Positions 1 to 7,502 of a stretch of 11,959 nucleotides of DNA are shown here, one piece after another (within the stretch, counting starts at the first letter, position 1; each line of letters starts with the position of its first letter). The stretch comes from Baffinella frigidus (lineage: Eukaryota; Cryptophyceae; Cryptomonadales; Baffinellaceae): positions 64,014 through 75,972 of the forward strand of contig MU647239.1 of assembly GCA_026770585.1 (NCBI GenBank), read 5' to 3'. A program made the position numbers and the translations under genes. The notes under the pieces are model-generated. The model searched no databases and had not been told where the DNA came from. It saw only the letters and a list, made by a program, of their open reading frames with translations.

Positions 1-240
1 GGATTGGGGGGGCGCCATGCGGTGCACCGTGGGCTGAAAAAAAAGAGGGGGGGGGGGGTTGAAAAACAACTGTAAAGCAAAAAGACTTAAAATTGTAGAG
101 GTCCCTTACAATTTTAAGGCTTTTTTCAAAATTTCCAGCCAGTTAGAATTTTGGGCCTAAGGGAAATCCTAAGGATCTCCGGCCAGTTAGAATTTTTGAG
201 GTGTCGTTATTGCAGATCAGCCCGCTCAAAAAAACGGCTT
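1..240. other. Unique flank outside the telomere-like array, with a long hairpin
   Basis: No gene is seen. A G run lies near 48-58. The clearest structure is an inverted repeat: 86-97 pairs perfectly with 107-118 (12 bp, 9-nt loop). After one mismatch it extends by A/T-rich pairing of 79-84 with 120-125. A 15-bp direct repeat, GCCAGTTAGAATTTT, occurs at 138-152 and 182-196. The block sits on the outer side of the telomere-like array, so that array is not the physical chromosome end in this assembly. It could be the edge of an A/T-rich mobile element or another subtelomeric unit. Confidence 0.6.
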
Positions 241-1931
241 TAAACCCTAAACCCTAAACCCTAAACCCTAAAACCTAGACCCTAGACCCAAAACACTACA
301 CCATAAACCTTACACCCCAAACCCTCAACCCTGAACACTGAGACCTAAAACCTAACCCAAAACACCAAACCCAGAACCCTACGCCCTCAACCCTCAACCC
401 TCAACCTCATCTCTCAACCCTAATCCCTAAACACTAAACCCTGAACCCCCAAACCTCAACCTTCCAGCCTCGACCCTCAACACTAGACCCTAAACCCCAA
501 AACCTGAACCCTAAACCCAAAACCTGAACCCTGAACCTTGGGACCAAAACCCTGAAACCCGAAACCGAAACCCAAAACCCTAAACACTAAACCCCAAACT
601 CTAAATACTAAAAACTGAACACTCAACCCTGAACAAAAAAACCTAAACCCTACACCCTTAACCCTAAACCCTAAACCGTAAAAACTGAACCCGAAAACCG
701 AACCCCAAATCCCTCAAGCCTCAACCCTCAACGACAAACCCTAAAACCCACAGCCCAAACCCTCAACCCTCAACCCTAAACTCTCAACCCTGAACCCGAA
801 ACCAGAAACCCGAAACCCTAAACCCCAAACTCTGGGCCTTCAACCCTCAACCCTCAACCCTAGACCCTCAACCCTCAACCCTAAATCCTCAAACCTCAAC
901 CCTCAAGCCCCCACCCTTAACCCCAAACCACAAACCCTAAACTCTAATCCCGAAACCCTAAACCCTGAACCCTGAAGCCTGAACCCAAAACCCTTACCCC
1001 TAAACCCTGATGCCCAAACTCTGAACACTAAACACTGAAACCTCAACCCTGAACAATATACCCTATATCCTAAACCCCAAAACGTCAACCCCAGACCCTA
1101 AAAACTAAACCCAACACCCTGAACCCTAAACCCTAAACCCTAAACCCTAAACCCAAAACCCTAAACCCAAAACCCCAAACTCTGAACCCTTAACCCTGAA
1201 CCCTAAACCCTAAAACCTAAACACAGAGCCTTGAACCCTGAACCCTAAACCCTAACCCCTCAACCCAAAAACCTGAACCCTAAACCCCTGAAACCTACAC
1301 ACTAAACCCCAAACCCTAAGCCATAAACCCCAGCTCCTAAACCCTGAACCCCAGACCCGAACACCGAAACACAATACCCTCAACCATTAACCCTGAACCC
1401 TGGACCCCAAACCCTCGAACCCAAAACCCATACCCCAAACCCTAAGCCCTGAACCCTACACCCTAAACCCTAATCATAAAACCCGAACCCCAAAACCCTG
1501 AACCCTGAACCCAAACCCCTAAACCCTGAACCCTAAACCCCAAACTCTAAACACTGATTACTCAACCCTCAACCCTGAACAATGAACCTTAAACCATAAG
1601 CCATAAACCCTAATCCCTGAATCTCAAACCATAAATACTAAACCCTAACATGAACCCTAAACCCCAAACCCTAAACCTTGAACCCTGAACCCTAACCCAA
1701 AAACCCTAAACCCTAATCCCCTGAAACCTACATCCTGAAACGTAAACCCTAAACCAAACACACCAAACACCGAACCCCTGAACCCTGTACAATCAACTCT
1801 CAACCCCAAACCCTGAAACCCAAAACCCAAACACAAAACACACAACCCTAAACCCTAAACACTAAACCTTTGAACCGAAAGCCAAACCCCGAAGCCCTTA
1901 ACTCTCCACTTCAAACCCTCAACCTCAAACC

Positions 1932-1963
<32 letters not shown>

Positions 1964-3319
1964 ACCCGAAACCCGAAACCCTAAACCCTAAACCCTAAAC
2001 CCTAAACCCTGAACCCTAAACCCTAAACCCGAAACCAGAAACCCTAAACACCAAACCCTAAACCCTAGCCCCTCAACACTAAACCCTCAACCCTCAACCC
2101 TCCATCCTGAACAAAAAACCATACACCCAAAACGCTGAACCGTAAACCCTGAACGCTGAACCCTGAACCGTGATCCCTAAACCCTGAACCCTGAACCCTA
2201 ACACCTACACCCTGAACCCCCAACCCTAGACCCTAAACCCTAATCCCTAAACCCTGAACCCTCAACCCTAACCCTCAACCCTCAACCCTAAACCCGAAAC
2301 TCTCAACCCTCAACCCTCAACCCTAAACCCTTAACCCTCAACCCTCAACCCTCAACCCTAAACCCTAAACAATCAACCAAAAACCCTGCCCCCCCACCCA
2401 TAAACTCTAAACCATAAAGCATGAACCCCAAACCCTACAAACTAAACCGCCAACCCCAAACCCTAAAACCCAAACCCGATCACCAAACTCCTGACCCGTC
2501 AACCCTCAAACCCAAACTCTAAACCCCAACCCAAACCCCAAACCATAAAACCTAAACCCTAAACCCTAAACCCTAAACCCTGATCCCAAAACCCGAAACC
2601 CGAAAACCTAAACCCTCAACCCTGAACTTTAAACCCTAAACCCCAAACTCCAAACCCTGAACTCTCAACCCTGAACCCTAAACCTTGAACCTTGAACCAT
2701 AAACCCTAAACGCAAAACCGTAAACCCTGAACCCTGAACCCTAAACCCTAAAACCTGAACATTAAACCCTGTAACCCAAACTCTGAACCCTGAACCGTCA
2801 ACCCTGAACCCTGAACCCTAAACCATAAACCCTAAACCATAAACCCTCAACCCAAACCCTCAACCCTCAACCCTGATAAACCGTCAACCCTGAACCCTGA
2901 ACCTTAAACCTTCAACCCTGAACCCTCAACCATCAACTCTGAACCCCAAACCCTGATCCCTAAAAACTGATCAATCAACCCTCAACCTTCAACCCTTAAC
3001 CCTAAACCCTAAAGCATAATCCCTCAACCCTGACCCCTCAACCCTCAACCCTCAACTCTCAACCCTCAACCCTCAACCCTAATCCCTGAACCCTCAACCC
3101 CACAATCCTCAACCTCAACCATGCATCCCTGAGCCCTGAACCATACACCCAAAACCCGAAACCCTAAACCCTCAACCCTCAACCCCAAACCCTGAACCCT
3201 GAACCTAAACCTTAAACCCAAATCCTAAACCCTAAACCTTAAGCCCTGACACCGAACTCTAATCCCCTTACTCTAACCCCATACCCCTATGCCCTAAACC
3301 CTTAACCCTAAACCCTCAC
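241..3319 (-). repeat. Degenerate telomere-like heptamer array (CCCTAAA type)
   Basis: About 3.1 kb is built almost entirely of 7-bp units around CCCTAAA on the plus strand (TTTAGGG on the minus strand). Exact runs occur at 241-270, 1130-1155, 1979-2005 and 2556-2581. Between them are variants such as CCCTCAA, CCCTGAA, CCCCAAA and CCCGAAA, with occasional 6- or 8-bp slips. TTTAGGG is the known plant/algal-type telomere motif. The heavy degeneracy and the non-telomeric DNA to its left mark this as subtelomeric or interstitial rather than an active terminal tract. The variants cluster locally (for example CCCTCAA near 1920-1965 and 2270-2365), as expected from local unequal exchange. Open frames here, rich in Gly, Phe, Leu and Arg, are artefacts of the repeat. 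Confidence 0.95.
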
Positions 3320-3340
3320 CTTAATTTCGAGTAAGCCATG

Positions 3341-3443
3341 TATCCCTTAAGTGACCAACGGGCGAATAATCGCCCGTGGAAGCCTAGGCAGGTCCTAGGA
3401 CCCTACGGTAGGGCGTATGAGCCTACTGGTCACTTAAGGGATA
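3341..3443. mobile_element. 103-bp palindromic MITE-like element, family 1 copy A
   Basis: A perfect 17-bp terminal inverted repeat, TATCCCTTAAGTGACCA, lies at 3341-3357 and 3427-3443. Inside are a 20-nt hairpin at 3358-3377 (8-bp stem, ATAA loop), the short palindromes GCCTAGGC and GTCCTAGGAC, and a CCCTAC/GTAGGG stem with a one-base loop. TAGGC near the middle can pair with GCCTA near the right arm, giving a branched fold overall. A related copy is at 3637-3745. Both copies begin and end with TA, which would fit a TA target duplication of the Tc1/mariner-type MITE kind (inference). There is no coding capacity. A structured RNA gene is an alternative reading. Confidence 0.7.
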
Positions 3444-3521
3444 AGTCGAGGACAACTCGAGGGGACTGCTTAATCCGTGTGGCGTTTGGCGGTGTGTGAC
3501 GAGCTTACCTAGGGCCGTAGG

Positions 3522-3573
3522 TGGTCCTGGAGAGGCGGGTGGCTCCTTACAGTGTTTCAGAGAGGAACCCCTG
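3522..3573. mobile_element. Right-end remnant of the CAGGGG palindromic family (family 2)
   Basis: The segment ends in GAACCCCTGTAC, like the right ends at 3796-3808 and 6197-6208. Upstream, GGTGGTCCTGG resembles the interior of the full copy at 3808-3924 (GGTGGTCCTAGG). No matching left arm is visible, so this looks truncated. It lies between the arms of an 11-bp inverted repeat (TTAATTTCGAG at 3321-3331, its complement at 3603-3613), which may bound a larger composite unit. Confidence 0.4.
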
Positions 3574-3636
3574 TACGGAATGCATCTCTCCTCTCATTGT
3601 TTCTCGAAATTAACAAAACGCACCTCCCTAGAGGCC

Positions 3637-3745
3637 TATCCCTTAAGAGGCTAGGGGGTCAAAATTGACCCCCAAGAGGTCCTGGGCAGGTCCTAGCTAG
3701 GGCCTTACGGTAGGGCGTATGCGCCTACTCGCCACTTGAGGGATA
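3637..3745. mobile_element. 109-bp palindromic MITE-like element, family 1 copy B
   Basis: Terminal arms 3637-3651 and 3731-3745 pair at 14 of 15 positions, one of them a G-T wobble. The interior shares GGCAGGTCCTAG and TACGGTAGGGCGTATG with copy A at 3341-3443, in the same order. A 20-nt hairpin at 3654-3673 (9-bp stem) starts 17 nt from the left end, exactly as in copy A, but with a largely different stem sequence. The element begins and ends in TA. No open frame is involved. Confidence 0.7.
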
Positions 3746-3746
3746 C

Positions 3747-3805
3747 CAGGGGGCCTATCGTCACCTTAGGGCCGGTGTGTGGTCCATCATTTCGGGTAAC
3801 CCCTG
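3747..3805. mobile_element. Short internally deleted CAGGGG-family element
   Basis: This 59-bp segment begins CAGGGGG and ends AACCCCTG, the terminal motifs of family 2. Its right part (CCTTAGGGCCGGTGTGTGG, then TCGGGTAACCCCTG) resembles the right half of the full copy at 6089-6205. Most of the left arm appears to be missing. It lies 1 bp from family 1 copy B and 2 bp from the next full family 2 copy, so three elements sit head to tail. Confidence 0.45.
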
Positions 3806-3807
3806 TA

Positions 3808-3924
3808 CAGGGATCCCCCGCTCATAAGAAAGCGCCTCCCCGTAGGACCCTACAGTATGCATTTGTCTAGGCCCCTATGGTGGTCCTAGGATGGGGGCGT
3901 TTTCGTATGAGCGAGGTACCCCTG
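3808..3924. mobile_element. 117-bp CAGGGG-family palindromic element, copy 1
   Basis: The left arm starting at 3808 matches the complement of the right arm ending at 3924 over about 42 bp. It includes CAGGG, CGCTCATA, GAAA and TAGGACC blocks, with scattered mismatches. The interior (CCCTACAGTATGCAT, GGTGGTCCTAGG) matches the interior of copy 3 at 11523-11644 in reverse orientation, so they are one family inserted in opposite directions. The element is flanked by TA on both sides, which could be a TA target duplication. The other copies lack this, so the superfamily is unresolved; CAGGG ends also occur in hAT elements, but no 8-bp duplication is visible. Confidence 0.7.
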
Positions 3925-4040
3925 TACCACGCGCACCGACGGCCTTGCACCGCTGGCCCTCCAAAGCGGATCAAATCGAGGCTCGAGCTTCGGGTAACCC
4001 TTGTACCACGCGCGCCCACGGCCTTTCACCGCTGGCCCTC
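3924..4040. repeat. Imperfect 79-bp tandem duplication
   Basis: GTACCACGCGC followed by ACGGCCTT and CACCGCTGGCCCTC occurs at 3924-3961 and again at 4003-4040, a spacing of 79 bp. Each copy is preceded by a family 2 end-like motif (GGTACCCCT, GGTAACCCTT), so the duplication may include the edge of the neighbouring palindromic element. The spacing is not a multiple of three, so the copies are not kept in one reading frame. Confidence 0.7.
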
Positions 4041-4102
4041 GCTTCGACCTTGCCTCAGCGCCCCCGTACGCCAGACGTGGCGTTCGTTGCCTCTGGGACA
4101 GT

Positions 4103-4163
4103 CCCGTGTAGGATGGCCGGAGTCATCCTACACGGAAATCTGGCCGGAGTCATCCTACACGGG
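4103..4163. repeat. Nested hairpin with duplicated arm
   Basis: CCCGTGTAGGATG (4103-4115) can pair with CATCCTACACGG at 4124-4135 or with CATCCTACACGGG at 4151-4163. The second gives a perfect 13-bp stem. The 3' arm and its GGCCGGAGT spacer are duplicated with a 27-bp period (4115 and 4142), so two mutually exclusive stem-loops are possible. No function is assigned. Confidence 0.75.
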
Positions 4164-4354
4164 AAAGTGTCCCCAGATTGCCTATCGCAACGCGCCCCGC
4201 CACCCACGGACCCACGCAAAGACGAAAGCCTCCGACAAATGGCCCCAATGTCTCGAATCGCTCGAAAGACAAACGCCGAGGCAGCGCCACCCCACGCTGT
4301 CTCGCCAGCAATCTCGAGAGCTTTTCGAGACTGCTCGCGCTCGCGCTGCGGACG

Positions 4355-4491
4355 ATTGGAGGCATTGCCCCTCCCTTTGTGGGATTGGAGGCATTGCCCC
4401 TCCCTTTGTGGGATTGGAGGCATTGCCCCTCCCTTTGTGGGATTGGAGGCATTGCCCCTCCCTTTGTGGGATTGGAGGCATTGCCCCTCCC
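4355..4491. repeat. 29-bp minisatellite, about 4.7 copies
   Basis: The unit starts ATTGGAGGCATTGCCCCTCC and is 29 bp long. Units start at 4355, 4384, 4413, 4442 and 4471; the last stops after 21 bp. The copies appear identical, implying recent expansion. Because 29 is not a multiple of three and the unit lacks stops, several frames on both strands stay open here, producing overlapping open frames between about 3877 and 4926 that I do not regard as genes. Confidence 0.95.
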
Positions 4492-4543
4492 GACACGCTG
4501 CGACCAGGCCAGCTGCGGCGGGGCCTGAATGAGCGGGGCCTGA

Positions 4544-4625
4544 ATGTGATCCGAAAGGAAGCATGGCCTTTCTGCAGGATAAGTTCCGGTGTCCGCCTAT
4601 GTTGGGAGCTCGAAGAACCTAAAGG
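4544..4625 (+). repeat. Dispersed 82-bp repeat, copy 1
   Basis: This segment is 81/82 identical to 11804-11885 in the same orientation; the one difference is C at 4609 versus A at 11869. A diverged copy lies inverted at about 7909-8006. Conserved parts are GATCCGAAAG, a CCTTTCTGCAG tract, TATGTTGGGAG and CCTAAAGGACCTAAAGG. The tract CTTTCTGCAG resembles a 3' splice site, and the flanks translate without stops in one frame, so it may derive from an exon edge of a gene family. A tandem GCGGGGCCTGAATG pair lies just upstream (from about 4517). Confidence 0.8.
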
Positions 4626-4712
4626 ACCTAAAGGCGCGGCACGCGCCTTGGAGGCCGCGCGCACCACCTTGACCCCCGTCCGCATCGCCACCACCTGGTG
4701 TAGCGTTGATGG

Positions 4713-4810
4713 CTTAGGGTTGAGGGTTTGGGGTTTGGGGTTTGGGGCTTGGGGCTTGGGGTTTGGGGCTTGGGGCTTGGGGTTTGGGGTTTGGGGTTTG
4801 GGGTTTGGGG
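4713..4810 (+). repeat. TTTGGGG/CTTGGGG heptamer array, 14 units in perfect register
   Basis: Fourteen consecutive 7-bp units run without a register slip: CTTAGGG, TTGAGGG, then TTTGGGG and CTTGGGG units. TTTGGGG-CTTGGGG-CTTGGGG occurs twice in a row from 4741, a 21-bp higher-order period. The G-rich strand is on top, opposite to the large array at 241-3319. The regularly spaced runs of four G have strong G-quadruplex potential. Confidence 0.95.
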
Positions 4811-4884
4811 AAACCTTCTTCGCGGTGATGGGGCATTTGTCGAACGCGTCTGAGTTGTCCTTCCCGCACGCTGCCAGGGTGAGG

Positions 4885-4999
4885 CGTTCAGGTTCTGGGG
4901 TTCAGGGTTTCGGGTTCAGGGTCTAGAGTCTAGTGTTCAGGATCTTGGGTTCAGGGTCTAGGGTTCAGGATCTAGGGTTCAGGATTCAAGGTTTACTGT
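4885..4999 (+). repeat. Degenerate TTCAGGG/TCTAGGG heptamer array
   Basis: Units such as GTTCAGG, GTTTCGG, GTCTAGG and GATCTAGG follow each other with an approximate 7-bp period, G-rich strand on top. It is far more degenerate than the block at 4713-4810. Confidence 0.8.
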
Positions 5000-5099
5000 C
5001 TGCGCTGCAAGGCGCAGAATACAAGGCCAGAATCTGGCCTCGGATTCAGGTGATTCTTTTCAAAATTACTCCATTGTTCCCTCCCCGCTTGGCAGCGGG
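5000..5099. other. Three adjacent small hairpins
   Basis: Perfect inverted repeats occur at 5000-5017 (CTGCGC/GCGCAG, 6-nt loop), 5024-5040 (AGGCCAG/CTGGCCT, 3-nt loop) and 5084-5099 (CCCGC/GCGGG, 6-nt loop). They lie between the degenerate heptamers and the tRNA-like segment. There is no coding signal. They could be part of a structured transcript or a decayed foldback element. Confidence 0.5.
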
Positions 5100-5175
5100 T
5101 TGAAACTTCGTAAACCCAAAACGTCTGAACGGTCTTGCGGCTCTGTTCAAACGCGCCTCTTCGCTCTTCGCTCGG

Positions 5176-5218
5176 CAGCGGTCAGGTGGGAGAGGGTGTG
5201 GTCCAGGGGTTCGATTCC
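5176..5218 (+). other. tRNA-like box A/box B remnant (tRNA pseudogene or SINE head)
   Basis: GGTTCGATTCC at 5208-5218 fits the RNA polymerase III box B (T-loop) consensus. Upstream, TCAGGTGGGAGAG at about 5182-5194 resembles the D-arm/box A stretch of a tRNA. This is not a working tRNA: the T stem pairs at only two positions and only about 13 nt separate the boxes, leaving no room for an anticodon arm. A shrunken tRNA-derived SINE or a chance match remain open. Confidence 0.35.
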
Positions 5219-5417
5219 GGGTTTCGGTGTTACTCGGATTGTTCGCGGAGGATGGCGAGAAGTACTGGGACATGCAGGCTGCAACGTTCTTGACGCCGTC
5301 TTCCCCCGTGCTCTCGCAGCCGCGCAGCAGGAAGTCGTTGCAGATCTGCACCTGCCTGCAGGATCCGCCACGCGTCAGGGTGCGACGGTAGGCCGCTGTA
5401 CGCCACCGCTTTTTTGG

Positions 5418-5568
5418 GAGAGAGGGGGGGAGGGGAGGGGGCAGAGAGAGGGGGGAAGAAAGAGACGGACGGACGGAGAGAGGGAGGTGGAGACAGGGAG
5501 AAAGAGGGGCGGGGGGCAGGAAGAAGAGGGAGGGAGAGGGAGAAGAGGGCTGTGGCTGGGGCTGGGGC

Positions 5569-5628
<60 letters not shown>
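5418..5628. repeat. Purine-rich tract followed by a (TG)15(AG)14 compound microsatellite
   Basis: 5418-5560 is almost all purine (GGGAGA, GGACGGACGGAGAG, GGAAGAAG). It is followed by an uninterrupted TG tract at 5571-5600 that passes directly into an AG tract at 5601-5628. Apparent proteins rich in Arg-Glu, Cys-Val or Ser-Leu on either strand are translations of this simple sequence. Confidence 0.95.
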
Positions 5629-5630
<2 letters not shown>

Positions 5631-5639
5631 GATCGAGGG

Positions 5640-6088
5640 GTTCGAAAAGACCTGATCCTTTCGGCGTCGCAGTACTTGAGCGCACATCTGTCGCAGGTCC
5701 TGGACCCAGGGGTTCAGGATTCAGGGCCCAGACGGGGAACACCGACACGCATATCTGACGCACGTGCTGTTCATGGGGTTCCATATTAGGTCAGAGCCCC
5801 TGTTCAGGTACAGGAATCCCAGAGAGAGAGATTTCTCTATTGACAACCACGCGGCCCGGATCCGCCTTGGTCACTGAGGTGGTTTGAGCGTTCAGGGGTT
5901 CCACCTTAGGTTAATCATTTTGGGTGTTTTACATGAGGTTCAGGGGTTGCACATTAGGTCTTGGTCACCGAGGTAGGTTTCGCAGACCGGCCCCGCGCCA
6001 TGGGTGTGTGAGGTCCTTTTTCTAGGTAGCCTTACATCTCTACCTTCCGATGCTCAGATTCTCCACATTAGGTTAAATCATGCACTCT
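5640..6088. repeat. Gene-free stretch with dispersed GGGGTTNCAC-TTAGG motifs
   Basis: No coding region is supported. The motif GGGGTTCCATATTAGGTC near 5775 recurs as GGGGTTCCACCTTAGGTT near 5895, GGGGTTGCACATTAGGTC near 5944 and TCTCCACATTAGGTTAA near 6060. A 20-bp block CTTGGTCACNGAGGTNG occurs at about 5866 and 5960, 94 bp apart. The repeated CAGGGGTT words resemble family 2 ends, so part of this may be decayed palindromic elements. Confidence 0.55.
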
Positions 6089-6205
6089 CAGGGGTTGCTC
6101 GCGCATGAAGACACGCACTGCCCCAGGGGCATGCAGGAGGGCTATGCCTAGGAGGCTAGGACCACCCTAGGGGCGGTGCGTGTCCTCACTTGCGAGTAAC
6201 CCCTG
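6089..6205. mobile_element. 117-bp CAGGGG-family palindromic element, copy 2
   Basis: The left arm starts CAGGGGTTGCTCGCGCATGA and the right arm ends CTTGCGAGTAACCCCTG. The arms pair over about 36 bp with few mismatches. The interior carries CTAGGACCACCCTAGG, related to copy 3. Both arms share the ACACGCAC block absent from copies 1 and 3, so the two arms of this copy have changed together. There is no open frame or clear target duplication. Transposition in trans would be required (inference). Confidence 0.7.
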
Positions 6206-6275
6206 TACGCAAACGCAGGTGTGAGGCGTGTGTCCGGAGCGTCTGTGAGCAGATGATACAGCCGCACGACTGAAC

Positions 6276-6334
6276 CTCTCTCTCTCTCTCTCTTTCGTTC
6301 TCTTTCTCTCTCTTGCACTCTCGCTCTCTTTCGG
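6276..6334. repeat. Interrupted CT microsatellite
   Basis: A mostly CT-dinucleotide tract, broken by TTTCGTTC, TTTC and TTGCACTCTCG interruptions. Low complexity, no coding content. Confidence 0.9.
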
Positions 6335-6346
6335 GCCAGCATAGTC

Positions 6347-6400
6347 TCCAGGGTCCAGGGTCCAGGGTCCAGGGTCCAGGGTCCAGGGTCTAGGGTCCAG
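6347..6400 (+). repeat. TCCAGGG heptamer array
   Basis: About seven 7-bp units of TCCAGGG, with one TCTAGGG, in regular register. This is another homogenised variant of the telomere-like heptamer, G-rich strand on top like all blocks to the right of 4700. Confidence 0.95.
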
Positions 6401-6547
6401 GTTGGGCCGGGTTCTACCACGTGCGAGTGTTGCCACGGACCCACTCGATGCCGACGGTCTTCTGCTCGTCACCTGAGAGCTCCCGCGGTTCTGTCTCCCA
6501 CGCGTCCAACTGCGCCTTGCACCGCGCCGCCTAGAGAGGTGAAGGGG

Positions 6548-6550
<3 letters not shown>

Positions 6551-6593
<43 letters not shown>

Positions 6594-6685
6594 AGTCTCT
6601 CTCATCTTTCTCTCTCTCTACAGTCTTCCTCTCTCTCTCTCTCTTTCTCTCTCTCTCTACAGTCTCTCTCTCTCTCTCTCTCTCT

Positions 6686-6732
<47 letters not shown>

Positions 6733-6749
6733 AGTCTCTCTCTCTACTG
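6551..6749. repeat. CT microsatellite punctuated by five TACAGT motifs
   Basis: Long CT runs are broken at intervals by TACAGT: TACAG occurs at 6591-6595, 6619-6623, 6658-6662, 6685-6689 and 6730-6734. Each polypyrimidine run plus TACAG looks like a 3' splice acceptor. The periodicity is irregular (28, 39, 27 and 45 bp), as expected from slippage and unit duplication. Ser-Leu or Arg-Glu open frames here are artefacts. Confidence 0.9.
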
Positions 6750-6753
6750 CTTT

Positions 6754-7133
6754 ATGGACCCTCTGAACCAAACCCGAGAGGACAGTGTCCATTGCCTGAT
6801 GGGAAGTCCGCGAGGCTTTGGTTCCAGAGACACAAGACACCTAGATGGACGACATGTCGACTTGGAAATACTGAATTCTTGGGTCGACGCGTCGACCGGC
6901 TTGAGGGGAGAGAATGAAGAGATAGGAGAGGATGGGGGAGCGAGGGCCGATTTAATCCGGGAACGCTTTTGGTTTCAACGGGAATGGACCGCTGTTTGTT
7001 CATAGGAGTGGGACGAAGGTCAATCAGGGCCCTGGAAGGTAATAAGGGGCATACTCCGGTCTGATCGTAGGATGTGAATTGGGTGGTCGAGTGGGAAGCC
7101 AGCGTGCCACCGTGTTGTGGGAGTTGAATGTTG
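6754..7133. other. Stretch with no supported gene
   Basis: An 83-codon plus-strand open frame starts with ATG at 6754, shortly after the last TACAG acceptor-like motif, and ends at 7005. I recognise no family, and an overlapping minus-strand frame of the same length is equally open. A small palindrome, GTCGACGCGTCGAC, lies near 6883. A host exon cannot be excluded, but nothing beyond openness supports it. Confidence 0.4.
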
Positions 7134-7154
7134 TTTAGGGTTTAGGGTTTAGGG
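7134..7154 (+). repeat. Three exact TTTAGGG telomere motifs
   Basis: Exactly three consecutive TTTAGGG units, followed by degenerate GAGTTTAGG. A second degenerate patch (GTTTAGGGTAGAGGG, CTCAGGGTCTAGGG) lies at about 7232-7262. A short exact interstitial telomere tract inside otherwise unique DNA could mark a healed break or a relic (inference). Confidence 0.9.
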
Positions 7155-7288
7155 TTCCGAGTTTAGGTTTTCGGACTTCGGCGGGTGAAGGGATTAATGT
7201 TGATAATATATGGATGAAAACGTGCATTGTGAGGTTTAGGGTAGAGGGCTCAGGGTCTAGGGTGTTTCCGAGGCGGGCTCGTTCCACA

Positions 7289-7371
7289 GGGAGGGAGGGG
7301 TGACACGCGTGCTGCAGGGAGGGAGGGGTGACACGCGTGCTGCAGGGAGGGAAGGGGTGACGCGTGCTGCA
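7289..7371. repeat. 28-bp minisatellite, three copies
   Basis: The unit begins GGGAGGGAGGGGTGACACGC and ends GTGCTGCA. Copies start at 7289, 7317 and 7345. The third has lost CA and gained an A, giving 27 bp. Each copy carries TGAC followed by a CGCGTG core. Flanking open frames owe their length partly to this repeat. Confidence 0.95.
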
Positions 7372-7502
7372 AGGGGGGAGTGGTTTTCCTTTACACAGTG
7401 GGGGGAGGGTGCGTGCGGGCGAACTCTAAGGTGTACGTTGTATGTTAGTGTGCAATTATCTGTGGAGACGGTCATCGGAACCTTGTCAAGTGAGGGATCA
7501 AG

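Noticed and set aside
903-1845. Minus-strand open frames rich in Gly, Phe, Leu and Arg within the telomere-like array
   Set aside because: They are direct translations of degenerate TTTAGGG heptamers; no complexity beyond the repeat.
4355-4491. CRISPR array, because of regular identical repeats
   Set aside because: The 29-bp units abut with no spacers, so this is a minisatellite in a eukaryotic setting.
241-4810. Relic of a head-to-head telomere fusion
   Set aside because: A fusion would read TTTAGGG then CCCTAAA on one strand. Here the order is CCCTAAA then TTTAGGG, and the blocks are 1.4 kb apart with unrelated DNA between.
3877-4926. Plus-strand open frame of 349 codons and several overlapping frames on both strands
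   Set aside because: It runs through a palindromic element, a 79-bp duplication, a 29-bp minisatellite (not a multiple of three), the dispersed repeat and a heptamer array. Its length comes from stop-free repeats open in several frames.
5176-5250. Functional tRNA gene
   Set aside because: Box B is present, but the T stem pairs at only two positions and there is no room for an anticodon arm.
5046-5789. Long open frames on both strands around the purine and TG/AG tracts
   Set aside because: Both strands are open over simple sequence; the predicted proteins are low-complexity Arg-Glu, Cys-Val or Ser-Leu/Thr-His runs.
6469-6840. Arg-Glu-rich protein (minus strand) and Ser-Leu-rich protein (plus strand)
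   Set aside because: Both are translations of the CT/TACAG microsatellite.
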